Numbered from the stretch's first letter, positions 18,024 through 27,768 are shown. The stretch: DNA of 64,000 nucleotides from Fastidiosipila sp. (GCA_012511175.1 JAAZGO010000028.1:1-64000), one strand, 5' to 3'. A program made the numbers and translations. Notes: a model not told the origin generated them from the sequence alone.

Positions 18024-18932
18024 ATGACTGAAGGCAGAAAAATCCTTGAATGTGTCCCCAATTTCAGTGAGGGAAGAAATGAAGAATCAATCGAGCGGAT
18101 TGTCGCCCCCCTCAAGGCCCGGCCGGGTGTCCGGCTGGTCAACTATGAAGGAGATCGCGATTACAACCGGCTGGTGGTAACCGTTCTGGGTGACCCGCAA
18201 GCTGTAAAGGAAGCCATACTGGATGCGGTCGGAATTGCCACCGAATTGATTGACCTTAACCATCACCAGGGTGAACACCTCCGGATGGGCGCGACCGATG
18301 TAGTCCCGCTGATCCCCATCCGCAATATGACCGTCGGGGAAACAGTGGAACTGTCCAGGGAATTGGGCCGCGCCATCAATGAACGCTACGGAATCCCCGT
18401 TTTTCTCTATGAAGATTCAGCCTCTTCGCCCGACAGGGTCAACCTGGCCAATATCCGGCGGGGCCAATTTGAGGGTATGGCCGAAAAACTGTTGCTCCCT
18501 GAATGGGAGCCCGACTTCGGTCAACGGAAAATTCATCCAACGGCCGGGGTAACAGCTGTCGGGGCACGCTTCCCGCTCATCGCCTATAACATTGACCTGG
18601 GAACGGACAAGCTTGAAATTGCCAACCGGATCGCCCGCGCCATCCGCCAGTCTGGCGGCGGCTTTCAATTCATCAAGGCGGGCGGAGTCGAACTCAAGGA
18701 AAAGGGAATCGTTCAAGTCACCATGAATATCACCGACTACCGCAAAAATCCCATCTACCGCGTCTTTGAGACCGTCCGCATGGAAGCGGCCCGCTACGGT
18801 GTTCCCGTCATCGGAAGCGAGATCATCGGCCTGGCCCCCCTGGACGCCTTGACGGGCTCACTGGAGCATTATCTGGGCCTCCATGGCTTCGACGACACCA
18901 AGATCATCGAGCACTGGCTGATGGACGATTAG
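18024..18932 (+). CDS. ftcD: glutamate formimidoyltransferase
   Basis: Moves the formimino group of N-formimino-L-glutamate to tetrahydrofolate, releasing glutamate. The N-terminal motif LECVPNFSEGRNEESIERI is at residues 8-26, the active-site region NHHQGEHLRMGATDVVPLIPI is near 79, and PTAGVTAVGARFPLIAYNI follows. It is monofunctional (302 aa), lacking the cyclodeaminase half of the animal enzyme. It starts 4 bases after the hutU stop. No fchA-like cyclodeaminase gene lies in this operon, so that step must be coded elsewhere. Confidence 0.94.
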   Translation: MTEGRKILECVPNFSEGRNEESIERIVAPLKARPGVRLVNYEGDRDYNRLVVTVLGDPQAVKEAILDAVGIATELIDLNHHQGEHLRMGATDVVPLIPIRNMTVGETVELSRELGRAINERYGIPVFLYEDSASSPDRVNLANIRRGQFEGMAEKLLLPEWEPDFGQRKIHPTAGVTAVGARFPLIAYNIDLGTDKLEIANRIARAIRQSGGGFQFIKAGGVELKEKGIVQVTMNITDYRKNPIYRVFETVRMEAARYGVPVIGSEIIGLAPLDALTGSLEHYLGLHGFDDTKIIEHWLMDD

Positions 18933-18946
18933 GGGGAAGAAAATTC

Positions 18947-20119
18947 GTGGACTTTTCTGAAATTCTGGACCGCAGGCATACAGGCTCCATGAAATGGGAC
19001 AATAACCCTGGCCCGCTGGACCCTGAAAAATCCCTGATCCCCCTGTCGGTGGCCGACATGGAATTTCGCAGCCCCCGGCCCATCAGGAATCGCCTGAAAG
19101 AGCTTGCTGAAACAGGTATATGGGGCTACACGGGCCCCCGGCCCGACTATTTTGAGGCCTTGGACCGCTGGTACCGGATCCGCCATGATTTCCCCCTTGA
19201 CCCCGCTTGGGTAGTGCCAACGGTCGGGGTCGTCCAGGCCGTCTATGCCGCTGTCAGAGCTTTTTCCAAAGCCGGTGACAAGGTCCTGATCCAGACCCCT
19301 GTCTACCACCCCTTTTACCGGGCCATTGAGATGAACGGCCGCCGCCTCCTGACCTCCCCCCTCCTGATCCGGAAAGGCCGTTACGAGATTGACTTGGACG
19401 ACCTGGAAACCAAGATGAAAGAGGCCTCCCTCTTCATCCTATGCTCTCCCCACAATCCGGTGGGCCGGGTTTGGAATCGGGCAGAGCTGGATGATATGGC
19501 CCGCCTTGCAGCACGCCATCGTGTCTTTGTCATCTCAGATGAGATCCACTGTGATTTTACTTTCGGAACCAAGCATACCGTCTTCAGCCAAGTGGCCCGA
19601 TCCCATAACTGCCGCCATCTCCTGGCTTTCTCCGCCTCCAAGACTTTCTCCCTTGCTGGCCTTGGCCTGGCCAGCATCATCCTGGAAGATGAGGACGACC
19701 GGGATCTTTACGAGTGCCGGGTCCGGACAGACGGAATCAATTCCCACTCCTCTTTCGGCTACGCCGCTGCTGAGGCCGCCTATACCCTCTGCGATGACTG
19801 GTATTTTGCCATGCTGGACTATGTCTACGGCAACTACCAGCTCCTCAAGGATTTCACGGTCAAAAAGATGCCCAAGGTTCATCTTTTCGATCTGGAGGGA
19901 ACCTACCTGGCCTGGCTGGATTTCCGGCCGGTCTGCCCTGACCACGAAAAACTGGAGGCGGCTTTGGTCGGGGCCGGTCTCTACTTCAACCAGGGTTCCA
20001 TGTTCGGTCAGGATGGCCGGGCTTTTGAACGGATCAACCTGGCCTGTCCCCGCAAGATCCTTCTGGCCGCCCTGGAACGCCTGGAGAGAGTCTATGACCG
20101 CCTGGTGGCAGAACTTTAG
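18947..20119 (+). CDS. MalY/PatB family PLP-dependent C-S lyase or aminotransferase
   Basis: Fold type I PLP enzyme of the MalY/PatB group, which usually cleaves cystathionine or other beta-C-S bonds and can act as an aminotransferase. The typical opening FSEILDRRHTGSMKWD supports the GTG start at 18947, with GGGGGAAG upstream. Other family marks are IPLSVADMEFRSP near residue 31, QTPVYHPFYRAIEMNGR, CSPHNPVGRVW near 165, ISDEIHCDF near 198 and the PLP lysine in FSASKTFSLAGLG near 229. Length is 390 aa. It lies between ftcD and hutI, an unusual companion; what it does in histidine degradation is not known. Confidence 0.9.
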   Translation: MDFSEILDRRHTGSMKWDNNPGPLDPEKSLIPLSVADMEFRSPRPIRNRLKELAETGIWGYTGPRPDYFEALDRWYRIRHDFPLDPAWVVPTVGVVQAVYAAVRAFSKAGDKVLIQTPVYHPFYRAIEMNGRRLLTSPLLIRKGRYEIDLDDLETKMKEASLFILCSPHNPVGRVWNRAELDDMARLAARHRVFVISDEIHCDFTFGTKHTVFSQVARSHNCRHLLAFSASKTFSLAGLGLASIILEDEDDRDLYECRVRTDGINSHSSFGYAAAEAAYTLCDDWYFAMLDYVYGNYQLLKDFTVKKMPKVHLFDLEGTYLAWLDFRPVCPDHEKLEAALVGAGLYFNQGSMFGQDGRAFERINLACPRKILLAALERLERVYDRLVAEL

Positions 20120-20152
20120 CCGGGCTCAGAAAAGAATTTCAAGGAGACTGAC

Positions 20153-21409
20153 ATGGCCTATTTCATGATGGAACACGCCGCCGAACTGGCAACTCCCTGC
20201 GGGACAAAAGCCAGGGAAGGATCTGAAATGAAAGACCTTTTGCTCATCCCGGACGGGGCGGTCATTTGGCGGGACGACATCATCGTATTTGTCGGAACCA
20301 CCCATGAGGCTCACGATTGGATCGAGCGAAAGCTTCAGTCAGGGAATCAACTTGATCGCCTGGACGCTTCAGGACGAACGGTCATTCCCGGCTTTGTTGA
20401 CCCCCACACCCATTTCGTCTTCGGGGGCTACCGGGACCAGGAATTCAACAGGCGGCTTCAGGGTGCTTCCTACATGGAAATCATGGAGGCCGGCGGCGGC
20501 ATTGCGTCGACCAACAAGGCGACAAAAGAAGCTTCCGAAGATCAGCTTTATCAATCAGGCTGGCAGCGGCTTGACCGGATGCTGGAACTCGGCATTACAA
20601 CGGTCGAAGGGAAAACAGGGTATGGGGAAGACACGGAAACCGAGGACAAGATGCTCCGTGTCTTGGAAAGGCTGGACCGCGATCACCCGGTCGATATTGT
20701 CAAAACCTACATGGGAGCGCACGCCCTGCCGCGCCGTTTTAAGGGGAATACAGCCGCTTACATTGATTACCTGATTGAGGAAGGACTCCCCATGGCCCGT
20801 GGCCGGGCAGACTTCTGTGACGTCTTCACGGAAAAAGGAGTCTTCGAGCTGGAAGACTCTGAACGCCTCCTGGAAGCTGCCAGGGCCATGGGTTTCAAAC
20901 TGAAAATGCATGCGGACGAAATCGTCCACCTGGGCGGGGCCGGCCTGGCAGCAAAACTGGGGGCAACCAGCGCCGACCATCTGCTCAAGGCCTCCGACCG
21001 GGATTTGCTTGCCATGCGAGATGCCGGCGTGATCGCCACCCTGCTGCCCCTGACAGCCTTCAGTCTCAAGGAATCCTATGCCAGAGGCCGTTTCATGATC
21101 GACCAGGGGCTGGCGGTCGCCCTGGGCACCGACCTTAACCCAGGCAGCTGTTATTCGCAGTCCATTCCGCTTATGATCGCCCTGGCGGCCATCTATATGG
21201 ACTTCACCGTGGAGGAAGCTTTGACGGCGGTCACCCTCAATGCCGCTGCTTCCATCGGCTTGGCAGAAAGCCGGGGGTCGCTGGAGGAGGGCAAGCAAGC
21301 AGACATCCTGATTCTGGACTGCCCCAACCACGGGCACCTGTCTTATCACTTCGCCATGAATCTGGTCGAAATTGTCGTCAAGGACGGCAGGCTGGTCAGA
21401 CCCAAATAA
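20153..21409 (+). CDS. hutI: imidazolonepropionase
   Basis: Hydrolyses imidazolone-5-propionate to N-formimino-L-glutamate; third step of histidine breakdown. It is an amidohydrolase with metal-binding HxH in GFVDPHTHFVFGG near residues 80-92, TGYGEDTETEDKML near 160, a third ligand His in LKMHADEIVHLGGAGLA near 250, and Asp in VALGTDLNPGS near 325. Length is 418 aa. AAGGAG stands 6 bases before the ATG. It is the last gene of the plus-strand operon and is tail-to-tail with uridine phosphorylase, 17 bases apart. Confidence 0.95.
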   Translation: MAYFMMEHAAELATPCGTKAREGSEMKDLLLIPDGAVIWRDDIIVFVGTTHEAHDWIERKLQSGNQLDRLDASGRTVIPGFVDPHTHFVFGGYRDQEFNRRLQGASYMEIMEAGGGIASTNKATKEASEDQLYQSGWQRLDRMLELGITTVEGKTGYGEDTETEDKMLRVLERLDRDHPVDIVKTYMGAHALPRRFKGNTAAYIDYLIEEGLPMARGRADFCDVFTEKGVFELEDSERLLEAARAMGFKLKMHADEIVHLGGAGLAAKLGATSADHLLKASDRDLLAMRDAGVIATLLPLTAFSLKESYARGRFMIDQGLAVALGTDLNPGSCYSQSIPLMIALAAIYMDFTVEEALTAVTLNAAASIGLAESRGSLEEGKQADILILDCPNHGHLSYHFAMNLVEIVVKDGRLVRPK

Positions 21410-21426
21410 ACGGGCCGCAAAACAGT

Positions 21427-22182
21427 CTATTCCCTGTTTATTTGTATGTGGCGCCGGATGGCCTCGACCGCGACCCGGATGCCCCGCATGGTATCGTGGC
21501 TTTCGGTGTCATCCATCCCCAGGGCACGCCTCTCCTGATTCCAGATGGTATTGAGGATGCAGGCCGCTTTTGCCCCCAGTGACTGGCAGACAATGTAGAG
21601 GGCTGCGCTTTCCATCTCGGAGGCCAGAGTGCCGCCCTTCAGCCAGGCCTGCCATTTGTTTTCCAGTTCATAGCTGACGGGCATACGCTCCGGTGAATGT
21701 TGGCCGTAAAAGGAATCCTTGCATTGGACCACACCGGTATGGTAGCGATAGCCTCCTGCTTTGGCGGCATCCGCCAGACAGCCGGTCAGTTCGAAATCGG
21801 CGACAGCGGGAAATTCAATGGGCAGGTATTCACGCGAGGTGCCTTCCATCCGGATGGCACCCGTAGCAATGACCAGGTCTCCGCCCATGACCTCCAGGCT
21901 CATGCCGCCGCAGGTTCCCACCCGGACAAAATAGCGGACGCCGGTCATGTAGAGTTCTTCAACACCGATGGCTGTGGAAGGCCCCCCCATGCCGGTTGAC
22001 ATGACCAGGACAGGCTCATCTTCAAGGCTTCCAAGCCAGCTGGTGTATTCGCGGTTGATACCCAGAAAGCGCGGTTGATCCAGAAGGCCGGCGATCTTTT
22101 CGACACGGCCTGGATCGCCGGGCAGGATAGCGTATTGGGCGCCATGGGAATCGTCAAGCTGAATGTGATAAAGTTTTTCCAT
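21427..22182 (-). CDS. udp: uridine phosphorylase
   Basis: Splits uridine with phosphate into uracil and ribose 1-phosphate. Nucleoside phosphorylase family I marks: YAILPGDPGRVEKIA near residues 17-31, VMSTGMGGPSTAIGVEEL near 59, RVGTCGGM near 87 and MESAALYIVCQSLGAK near 192, with Glu/Met/Glu that hold ribose. Length (251 aa) is normal. GGGAGGAAAACA precedes the ATG. It is the last gene of the nucleoside operon, 23 bases after psuG, fitting a pathway that ends in free uracil. Confidence 0.93.
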   Translation of the reverse strand: MEKLYHIQLDDSHGAQYAILPGDPGRVEKIAGLLDQPRFLGINREYTSWLGSLEDEPVLVMSTGMGGPSTAIGVEELYMTGVRYFVRVGTCGGMSLEVMGGDLVIATGAIRMEGTSREYLPIEFPAVADFELTGCLADAAKAGGYRYHTGVVQCKDSFYGQHSPERMPVSYELENKWQAWLKGGTLASEMESAALYIVCQSLGAKAACILNTIWNQERRALGMDDTESHDTMRGIRVAVEAIRRHIQINRE

Positions 22183-22205
22183 TGTTTTCCTCCCGACAGG
22201 CTATT

Positions 22206-23138
22206 CTATGAATAACTTTTACCAGCGTAGGCGAGGGCAATGGCGGCAGCGACCCGGGCATTGTCCAGCACCAGCGCGATGTTGGCCTTCAGGCTGTCAC
22301 CGCCGGTCCGCTCCACGACACGGGCCAGCAGGAAGGGTGTCACCTCTTTGCCTGTGATGCCGGCCGCCTCAGCCTCGGCCAGGGCCGTTTCGATCGCTTC
22401 ATTGATAACCATGCTGTCCATGGCCGCTTTTTCGGGAATGGGGTTGGCCACGACCATGCCGCCGGGGAAACCAAGTGCCCGCTGGGCGCGGAAGGCCTCC
22501 GCGACCGCGCCGGGATTGTCAGCCCGGATGGCCAGGGGGAAGCCGCTTTCCCGTGTATAGAAAGCCGGCATCTCGTCTGTGCCGTAGCCGATGACAGGCA
22601 CACCCCCCGTTTCAAGATATTCCAGGGTCCGGCCAATATCCAGAATGGACTTGGCCCCTGAACAGACTACGGCAAGGGGTGTTTTCTGAAGTTCGACCAG
22701 GTCTGCGGAGATGTCCAGGGTGTCCTGCCCGCCCCGGTGAACACCGCCGATGCCGCCCGTGGCGAAAAAGTGGATGCCTGCCAAATGGGCTGCAATCATG
22801 GTGCCGGCTACCGTTGTCGCGCCCGTAACCCGCGATGCCAGAACAAAAGGCAAGTCCCTGCGGGATGTCTTGGTAACCGTAAGTCCTTCCTTGCCCAGCC
22901 GTTCAATCTCTTCCGGCGCCAGACCGATCTTCAGCCTGCCGTCAAGGACCGCAATGGTCGCGGGCAGGACTCCGCAGTCCCTGATTATCTTTTCCACCTC
23001 AAGTGCCGTTTTGACATTGTCCGGGTAAGGCATACCATGGGAAATAATGGTGGACTCCAGGGCAACGACCGGCATGCCCTCACTCACAGCCCTTTGGACC
23101 TGATCGGAGAGATTAAGATAGTCGTCTAATTCTTTCAC
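22206..23138 (-). CDS. psuG: pseudouridine-5'-phosphate glycosidase
   Basis: Breaks the C-C glycosidic bond of pseudouridine 5'-phosphate to give uracil and ribose 5-phosphate (written in reverse as a synthase in older work). Signature regions are VALESTIISHGMPYPDN near residues 25-41, KTSRRDLPFVLASRV near 89, FATGGIGGVHRGG near 125 and VVCSGAKSILDIGRTLEYLE near 157. Length is 310 aa. Its GTG start overlaps the kinase stop as GTGA, so the two genes are coupled. Confidence 0.94.
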   Translation of the reverse strand: MKELDDYLNLSDQVQRAVSEGMPVVALESTIISHGMPYPDNVKTALEVEKIIRDCGVLPATIAVLDGRLKIGLAPEEIERLGKEGLTVTKTSRRDLPFVLASRVTGATTVAGTMIAAHLAGIHFFATGGIGGVHRGGQDTLDISADLVELQKTPLAVVCSGAKSILDIGRTLEYLETGGVPVIGYGTDEMPAFYTRESGFPLAIRADNPGAVAEAFRAQRALGFPGGMVVANPIPEKAAMDSMVINEAIETALAEAEAAGITGKEVTPFLLARVVERTGGDSLKANIALVLDNARVAAAIALAYAGKSYS

Positions 23139-24097
23139 TTGATTACCTCAATGATCACTTCTTCCGCCCTCTCGGACAGAAGCTCGGATGAAAGCGACGG
23201 GTTGACCGCCTCATCCGACTCGACCGACAGGGTAGCTGCCGCAACACTGTAACGGGCTACCTCCTGGAGACTTCCGGTCCGATTGGCCGACCAGGCAAAG
23301 ATGGCAGCCATGGCATCTCCCGCACCCGTCGCGTTTCCATCATGGAGGATCCTGCCGGGACGTGCAAGGACCAGGTCGGGGCCATGGGAAAAAAGAGCGC
23401 CGTCAATCCCAAGTGAAAGGCAGACACGGCTGATACCCATCCCCGCTATCCGTCTGACGGCCCGGACAGCGTCGGCGATTGACGCGACCCTGACTCCCGT
23501 CAGATGCCCCGCTTCCAGCCGGTTGACCTTGAGACCATGGAGGCGGGGAAGAATACCGGTCAGCCTGTCCATCTTGGCGGTTGAGACGGCGTCGGCGAAG
23601 AGAGGAACCGTAAAGGAAGAGGCCAGCGATGCCAGTATGGGAGCAGGCAGATTGGGGTCAAGGATGGCGCCGCAGCATTGCTCCGGGCTGCCAAGCCTGG
23701 TCCAGGATGTGACGTCATCGGCTGTCAGGGAGTCAAAGAGGGCCATGTCATTGACAGCGACGGCCATGTCACCCTCATCATCATGAACGGCCAGGTAACG
23801 GGAACTTCTCTCCCCTTCTTTGATGATGGCCGCGGAGAGATCTACACCGGCCTCCGCCGCCCGGCCGGCCAGGACAGTTCCAGCCCTGTCATCACCCAGG
23901 ACGGTAAGAAAGAGCACACGGCTGCCGATGCCGGTCAGATTGCGGGCCATGTTGAAACCAACACCGCCAGGCCGCTCAGTGATGATGCCGGGGTTGGAGT
24001 CACGAAAGCGGAAAGCAGCCGATGGCCTGGCCAGGATATCCAGATTGATGCCGCCGGCGATAAGCCAGGGAAGGGCTTCTCCCTGATACCTCTCCAT
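23135..24097 (-). CDS. psuK: pseudouridine kinase (PfkB family)
   Basis: A PfkB-family kinase, by context phosphorylating pseudouridine for the overlapping psuG. It has GGINLDILARP near residues 16-26, the first PfkB signature region GGVGFNMARNL near 45 and the second GNATGAGDAMAAIFAW near 272 with the catalytic Asp of GAGD. Length is 320 aa. The preceding GAGG is 6 bases before the ATG. The substrate is inferred from psuG and the nucleoside importer; sequence alone would allow ribokinase-like substrates. Confidence 0.88.
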   Translation of the reverse strand: MERYQGEALPWLIAGGINLDILARPSAAFRFRDSNPGIITERPGGVGFNMARNLTGIGSRVLFLTVLGDDRAGTVLAGRAAEAGVDLSAAIIKEGERSSRYLAVHDDEGDMAVAVNDMALFDSLTADDVTSWTRLGSPEQCCGAILDPNLPAPILASLASSFTVPLFADAVSTAKMDRLTGILPRLHGLKVNRLEAGHLTGVRVASIADAVRAVRRIAGMGISRVCLSLGIDGALFSHGPDLVLARPGRILHDGNATGAGDAMAAIFAWSANRTGSLQEVARYSVAAATLSVESDEAVNPSLSSELLSERAEEVIIEVIK

Positions 24098-24106
24098 ATC
24101 CTGCCT

Positions 24107-25045
24107 CTATGCTTGTCCCTTGAAATAGGGTTGACCCAGGGCCCTGGGCGGTGTCGAGCGCTCAACAAAAATGACCAGGATCAAAAGCGTCAGCGCATAG
24201 GGCAGCATGGCCAGGATTTGGGTCGGCAGCCAGGGGATCCCCGCCATAACAACTGTGAGCGCCTGGGCAAAGCCGAAGAGCAAGCAGGCCAGCGTTGCAC
24301 CGATGGGTTTCCAGTTGCCGAAAATGACGGCTGCCAGCGCAATGAAGCCCTGGCCTGAGATAACCGTTGGTGTAAAGCGATAGCTGATGGTCAGGGATGT
24401 CACGGCCCCGCCCAGACCCGCCATGACACCGGAAAGGATGGTCGCCACATAGCGGATCCGGGTCACATTGACCCCCAAAGTGTCCGCCGCGCCGGGATGC
24501 TCACCGCAGGCCCGGACACGGAGGCCGACCCTGGTTTTGTAGAGTACGAACCAGATCAGTACCGCAAAGGCAAAGGCAAAAATCACGGTCAGATCAATTT
24601 CCGCGGACTCCAGAAGCCTGGATTTCGACTTGTCAATCCCCAGAAGCCCGAATACCTTGGGCAAGGGCGTGCTGATGGTCGAGTTTGACTGGGCTGCGCC
24701 ATTAAAGAGGAATCGCGTCAGGAAGACGCCAATCCCCAGCCCGATGAAGTTGATGGCAATGCCTGAAATAAGCTGATTTCCCTTGGCTGTCACGGCAACG
24801 AAGGCGTGAAGAACCGCCAATGTGGCACCGAAAGCGGCACCGACCAAAAGTCCGAACCAGGGGCTGCCCGTGAAATGGCAGAGAATGGAAGCGCCGCAGG
24901 CACCGAAAGCCATCATTCCCTCAAGGCCGATATTGTCCACTCCGGCACGCTGGGTAATAACCCCTCCGAGTGCTGTGAAAATGAGCGGAGCCGAATACAT
25001 CAGGCTGATGGAAACCGTCAGAAGAACCGTATTCAAAAGGCTCAT
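24107..25045 (-). CDS. nucleoside ABC transporter permease (NupQ/YufQ type)
   Basis: One of two membrane subunits of a BMP-type nucleoside importer. A hydrophobic protein of 312 aa with about eight to nine helices. Marks of the BPD_transp_2 family are TALGGVITQRAGVDNIGLEG near residues 25-44, GNQLISGIAINFIGLGIGVF near 95 and VSRIRYVATILSGVMAGLGG-like text near 200 (here VTRIRYVATILSG). It starts 4 bases after the stop of the partner permease, with AAAGGAG. Confidence 0.9.
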   Translation of the reverse strand: MSLLNTVLLTVSISLMYSAPLIFTALGGVITQRAGVDNIGLEGMMAFGACGASILCHFTGSPWFGLLVGAAFGATLAVLHAFVAVTAKGNQLISGIAINFIGLGIGVFLTRFLFNGAAQSNSTISTPLPKVFGLLGIDKSKSRLLESAEIDLTVIFAFAFAVLIWFVLYKTRVGLRVRACGEHPGAADTLGVNVTRIRYVATILSGVMAGLGGAVTSLTISYRFTPTVISGQGFIALAAVIFGNWKPIGATLACLLFGFAQALTVVMAGIPWLPTQILAMLPYALTLLILVIFVERSTPPRALGQPYFKGQA

Positions 25046-25048
25046 GGC

Positions 25049-26161
25049 TTACTCCTTTCTTTCCAGGCGTTCCGCCAGCCTGGGCAGGGCCGGGGCAAAA
25101 GCAATACTGAGCACCAGGGCGCCGATCATGATGTTGATGATTTCTGTCGGTGCGCCCAGCCGGGATTGGATTTCGGTCCCGCCCAGCTTCAGCGCCGAAT
25201 AGAGAAGGGCGGCGAAGATACAGCCGATCGGGTGATTGCCCGCGATCAGGGCAACCGAAATCCCATCCCAGCCGTAGCCTTCCGTCGCTCCCAGCATGGT
25301 GATGAAATAGGAAGTTGACATGACCAGCATGGCACCGCCCAAAGCAGCCGTGCCGCCCGAGATAAACATGGAAAGAAGCGCATTCCGTTTGACGGGCATG
25401 GCTGCAAATTCGGCAGCATAGTAGTTGTAGCCCACGGCACGTAATTCAAAACCAAGGCGGGTGTATTTCAAAATAATCCATAAAAGAAGGGTGACGGCAA
25501 TCATGACCAGAATGGCGTAGCCCGCGTCCGTTCGCACCAGGCTTTCCATCCAGGGGTGTTTGGCGATGAGAGCCTCGCCTTCAGCCGTTGTCCGGAACTC
25601 CCGGCTGAAAAAAGTAATTTTCGCTGTATCAAAAATTTCGGGGGAGTGCTGTGTTCCGGGAACTTTGACACTTTTCATGTTGACGATGAAATTCATGAAA
25701 TAGTAGGCAATCCAGTTCAGCATGATCGATGAAATGACTTCATGAATACCGAAGCGGTTTTTAAGATAAGCCGCAAAACCGGCGTAGAGCCCGCCGATCA
25801 CAAAAGCGCAGAGCATGATGAAGATCGGATGGATGATGGCCGGCATGGGGACGTAATAGCCAAGAATAGCGCCGGTGATCTGCCCCATGATAAATTGGCC
25901 GTCTGCTCCGATATTGAACATGCCCGTTCGGACTGCAAAAGAAACGGCAAGGCCCGTCATGACGATGGGGACGGCATTGACGAGGACCTGTGCCATGCGG
26001 CGGGTGCTCGAGGTAATCCCCGTAATCAGGAGGCTGTATCCCCGCCCCGGGTCGAAGCCGCCGAGCAAAAGGGTAACCGCTCCGACCAGAAGGCCGACAA
26101 GAATGGCGCAGAAGACGGCTGTGAAAGGCCTTTTCAGAGCCTGGATGACAAACTTTCTCAT
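25049..26161 (-). CDS. nucleoside ABC transporter permease (NupP/YufP type)
   Basis: Second membrane subunit of the nucleoside importer, 370 aa. The family signature FAVRTGMFNIGADGQFIMGQ is near residues 75-94, HEVISSIMLNWIAYYFMNF near 140 and GYGWDGISVALIAGNHPIG near 295. Its ATG overlaps the ATPase stop as ATGA, so translation is coupled. The partner permease follows directly. Confidence 0.91.
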   Translation of the reverse strand: MRKFVIQALKRPFTAVFCAILVGLLVGAVTLLLGGFDPGRGYSLLITGITSSTRRMAQVLVNAVPIVMTGLAVSFAVRTGMFNIGADGQFIMGQITGAILGYYVPMPAIIHPIFIMLCAFVIGGLYAGFAAYLKNRFGIHEVISSIMLNWIAYYFMNFIVNMKSVKVPGTQHSPEIFDTAKITFFSREFRTTAEGEALIAKHPWMESLVRTDAGYAILVMIAVTLLLWIILKYTRLGFELRAVGYNYYAAEFAAMPVKRNALLSMFISGGTAALGGAMLVMSTSYFITMLGATEGYGWDGISVALIAGNHPIGCIFAALLYSALKLGGTEIQSRLGAPTEIINIMIGALVLSIAFAPALPRLAERLERKE

Positions 26162-27768
26162 TGACTGCCTCCCGCCATCAAGAGACCGACGGCCTGTTCA
26201 TCAGTTTTTTCAGGATCCAGGTCAGCCACAATCTGACCGTTGTAAATCACGTTAATGCGATCAGCGATATCGAACACCTCATCGAGTTCATAGGAAATAA
26301 GCAGAACTGCCCGCCCCTGATCCCGCTGTTCGACCAGGGCATTGCGGACGTACTCGATGGCACCGACGTCAAGGCCGCGTGTCGGCTGGCAGGCCAGGAG
26401 CAGATCAGGTTCCTGCTCAACGGTACGCGCCACGATGACCTTCTGCTGATTGCCGCCGGACAATTCCTTGGCCCGCTGAAGCGCGCAACCCGCCGGCCGA
26501 ATGTCAAACTTATCAATTTGCCGATTGGCATAATCGTTTATTTTTTTCCATGAAAGCAAACAGTTCCTGCCCTGGAAACGTTTCTGCTTATAAGATTCGA
26601 GGATCAGATTTTCTCCAACCTGAAAATCCAGTACAAGCCCGCGCTTGTGGCGGTCTTCATGAATGGTCCGGATCCCGGACCGGTGCGTATCGACAGGCAG
26701 GCCGTTTTCGATATGCTGCCCATTGACAATGATTTCACCTTTTTCAGACTTCCTCAGACCGGTGATGGCCTCGATCAGTTCTGTTTGGCCATTGCCGTCC
26801 ACACCCGCGATGGCCAGGATTTCGCCCCTTCGGACATAAAGTGACAGATCTTTCACTTTTTCGATCCCGCGATTGTCTTTAACGGTCAGGTCATTGATCT
26901 CCATGATGACCTCACCGGGTGCCGCGGGATCTTTCTCAGTGGTCAGCATGACCTCCCGGCCCACCATCATGGAAGCCAGATCCTTTTCAGTCACGTCCTC
27001 GACCCGCACGGTATCGACCACCTTGCCCCGGCGGATAATGGTGCAGTATTCCGAAGATGCGATGATTTCTTTCAACTTATGCGTGATGATGATGACGGTT
27101 TTGCCAACCTCGACCAGCCGGTGCATGGTCACAATCAAATTGTCGATCTCCTGGGGGGTAAGCACTGCCGTGGGCTCGTCAAGAATCAGAATATCGGCTC
27201 CCCGGTAGAGAGCCTTCAGGATTTCAACCCGCTGCTGCGTGGCAACTGAAACGTCCATAATCACTGCCCGGGGATCGACTTCCAAACCGTACTTTTCACC
27301 GAATTCACGTATGGTCCGGTTCATTTTTTCGCGATCCAGGCGCCCGAAGGATCGGATCGGCTCACTGCCCAGGACAATGTTTTCAGCGATGGTCATGTTC
27401 TCGACCAGCATGAAGTGCTGGTGAACCATGCCGATTCCGTGGGCGATCGCCTGTTTTGGATTTTTGATCTCACATGGCTCACCCATGATCCGGATTTCTC
27501 CCGCGTCTTTGGTGTAAAGTCCGTAGAGAATCTTCATGAGTGTCGATTTACCTGCGCCGTTTTCCCCAAGCAGGGCGTGAATGGTTCCTTTGCGTACGGT
27601 CAAGTCGACGTGATCGAGCGCCCTGAGTGTTCCAAATGACTTGGAAATGCCATACATCTCTACAGCATAATCGGCGGCCTCCCCCTGGTTCCCACCCGGG
27701 GCATGGAACGCTTCATTCATATTCCCGACCGGGCTTTCGTCGGGAAGGGTCCGGGTGTCCTGCTCCAT
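26158..27768 (-). CDS. nucleoside ABC transporter ATPase, two domains (NupO/YufO type)
   Basis: Double ATPase of the BMP-type importer, 536 aa. A 35-residue N-terminal leader is followed by domain 1, with Walker A GENGAGKSTLMKILYGL near residue 70 and DILILDEPTAVLTPQE near 195. Domain 2 has the weaker Walker A GVDGNGQTELIEAITGL near 320, signature LSGGNQQKVIVARTVE near 440 and Walker B LLLACQPTRGLDVGA. In the last motif Ala-Cys-Gln replaces Asp-Glu, the usual family degeneration of the second site. GGAG lies before the ATG. Confidence 0.92.
   Translation of the reverse strand: MEQDTRTLPDESPVGNMNEAFHAPGGNQGEAADYAVEMYGISKSFGTLRALDHVDLTVRKGTIHALLGENGAGKSTLMKILYGLYTKDAGEIRIMGEPCEIKNPKQAIAHGIGMVHQHFMLVENMTIAENIVLGSEPIRSFGRLDREKMNRTIREFGEKYGLEVDPRAVIMDVSVATQQRVEILKALYRGADILILDEPTAVLTPQEIDNLIVTMHRLVEVGKTVIIITHKLKEIIASSEYCTIIRRGKVVDTVRVEDVTEKDLASMMVGREVMLTTEKDPAAPGEVIMEINDLTVKDNRGIEKVKDLSLYVRRGEILAIAGVDGNGQTELIEAITGLRKSEKGEIIVNGQHIENGLPVDTHRSGIRTIHEDRHKRGLVLDFQVGENLILESYKQKRFQGRNCLLSWKKINDYANRQIDKFDIRPAGCALQRAKELSGGNQQKVIVARTVEQEPDLLLACQPTRGLDVGAIEYVRNALVEQRDQGRAVLLISYELDEVFDIADRINVIYNGQIVADLDPEKTDEQAVGLLMAGGSQ

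Noticed and set aside
17375-18142. 255-codon minus-strand frame across hutU and ftcD
   Set aside because: Spans two certain genes and their junction on the other strand, with no protein features.
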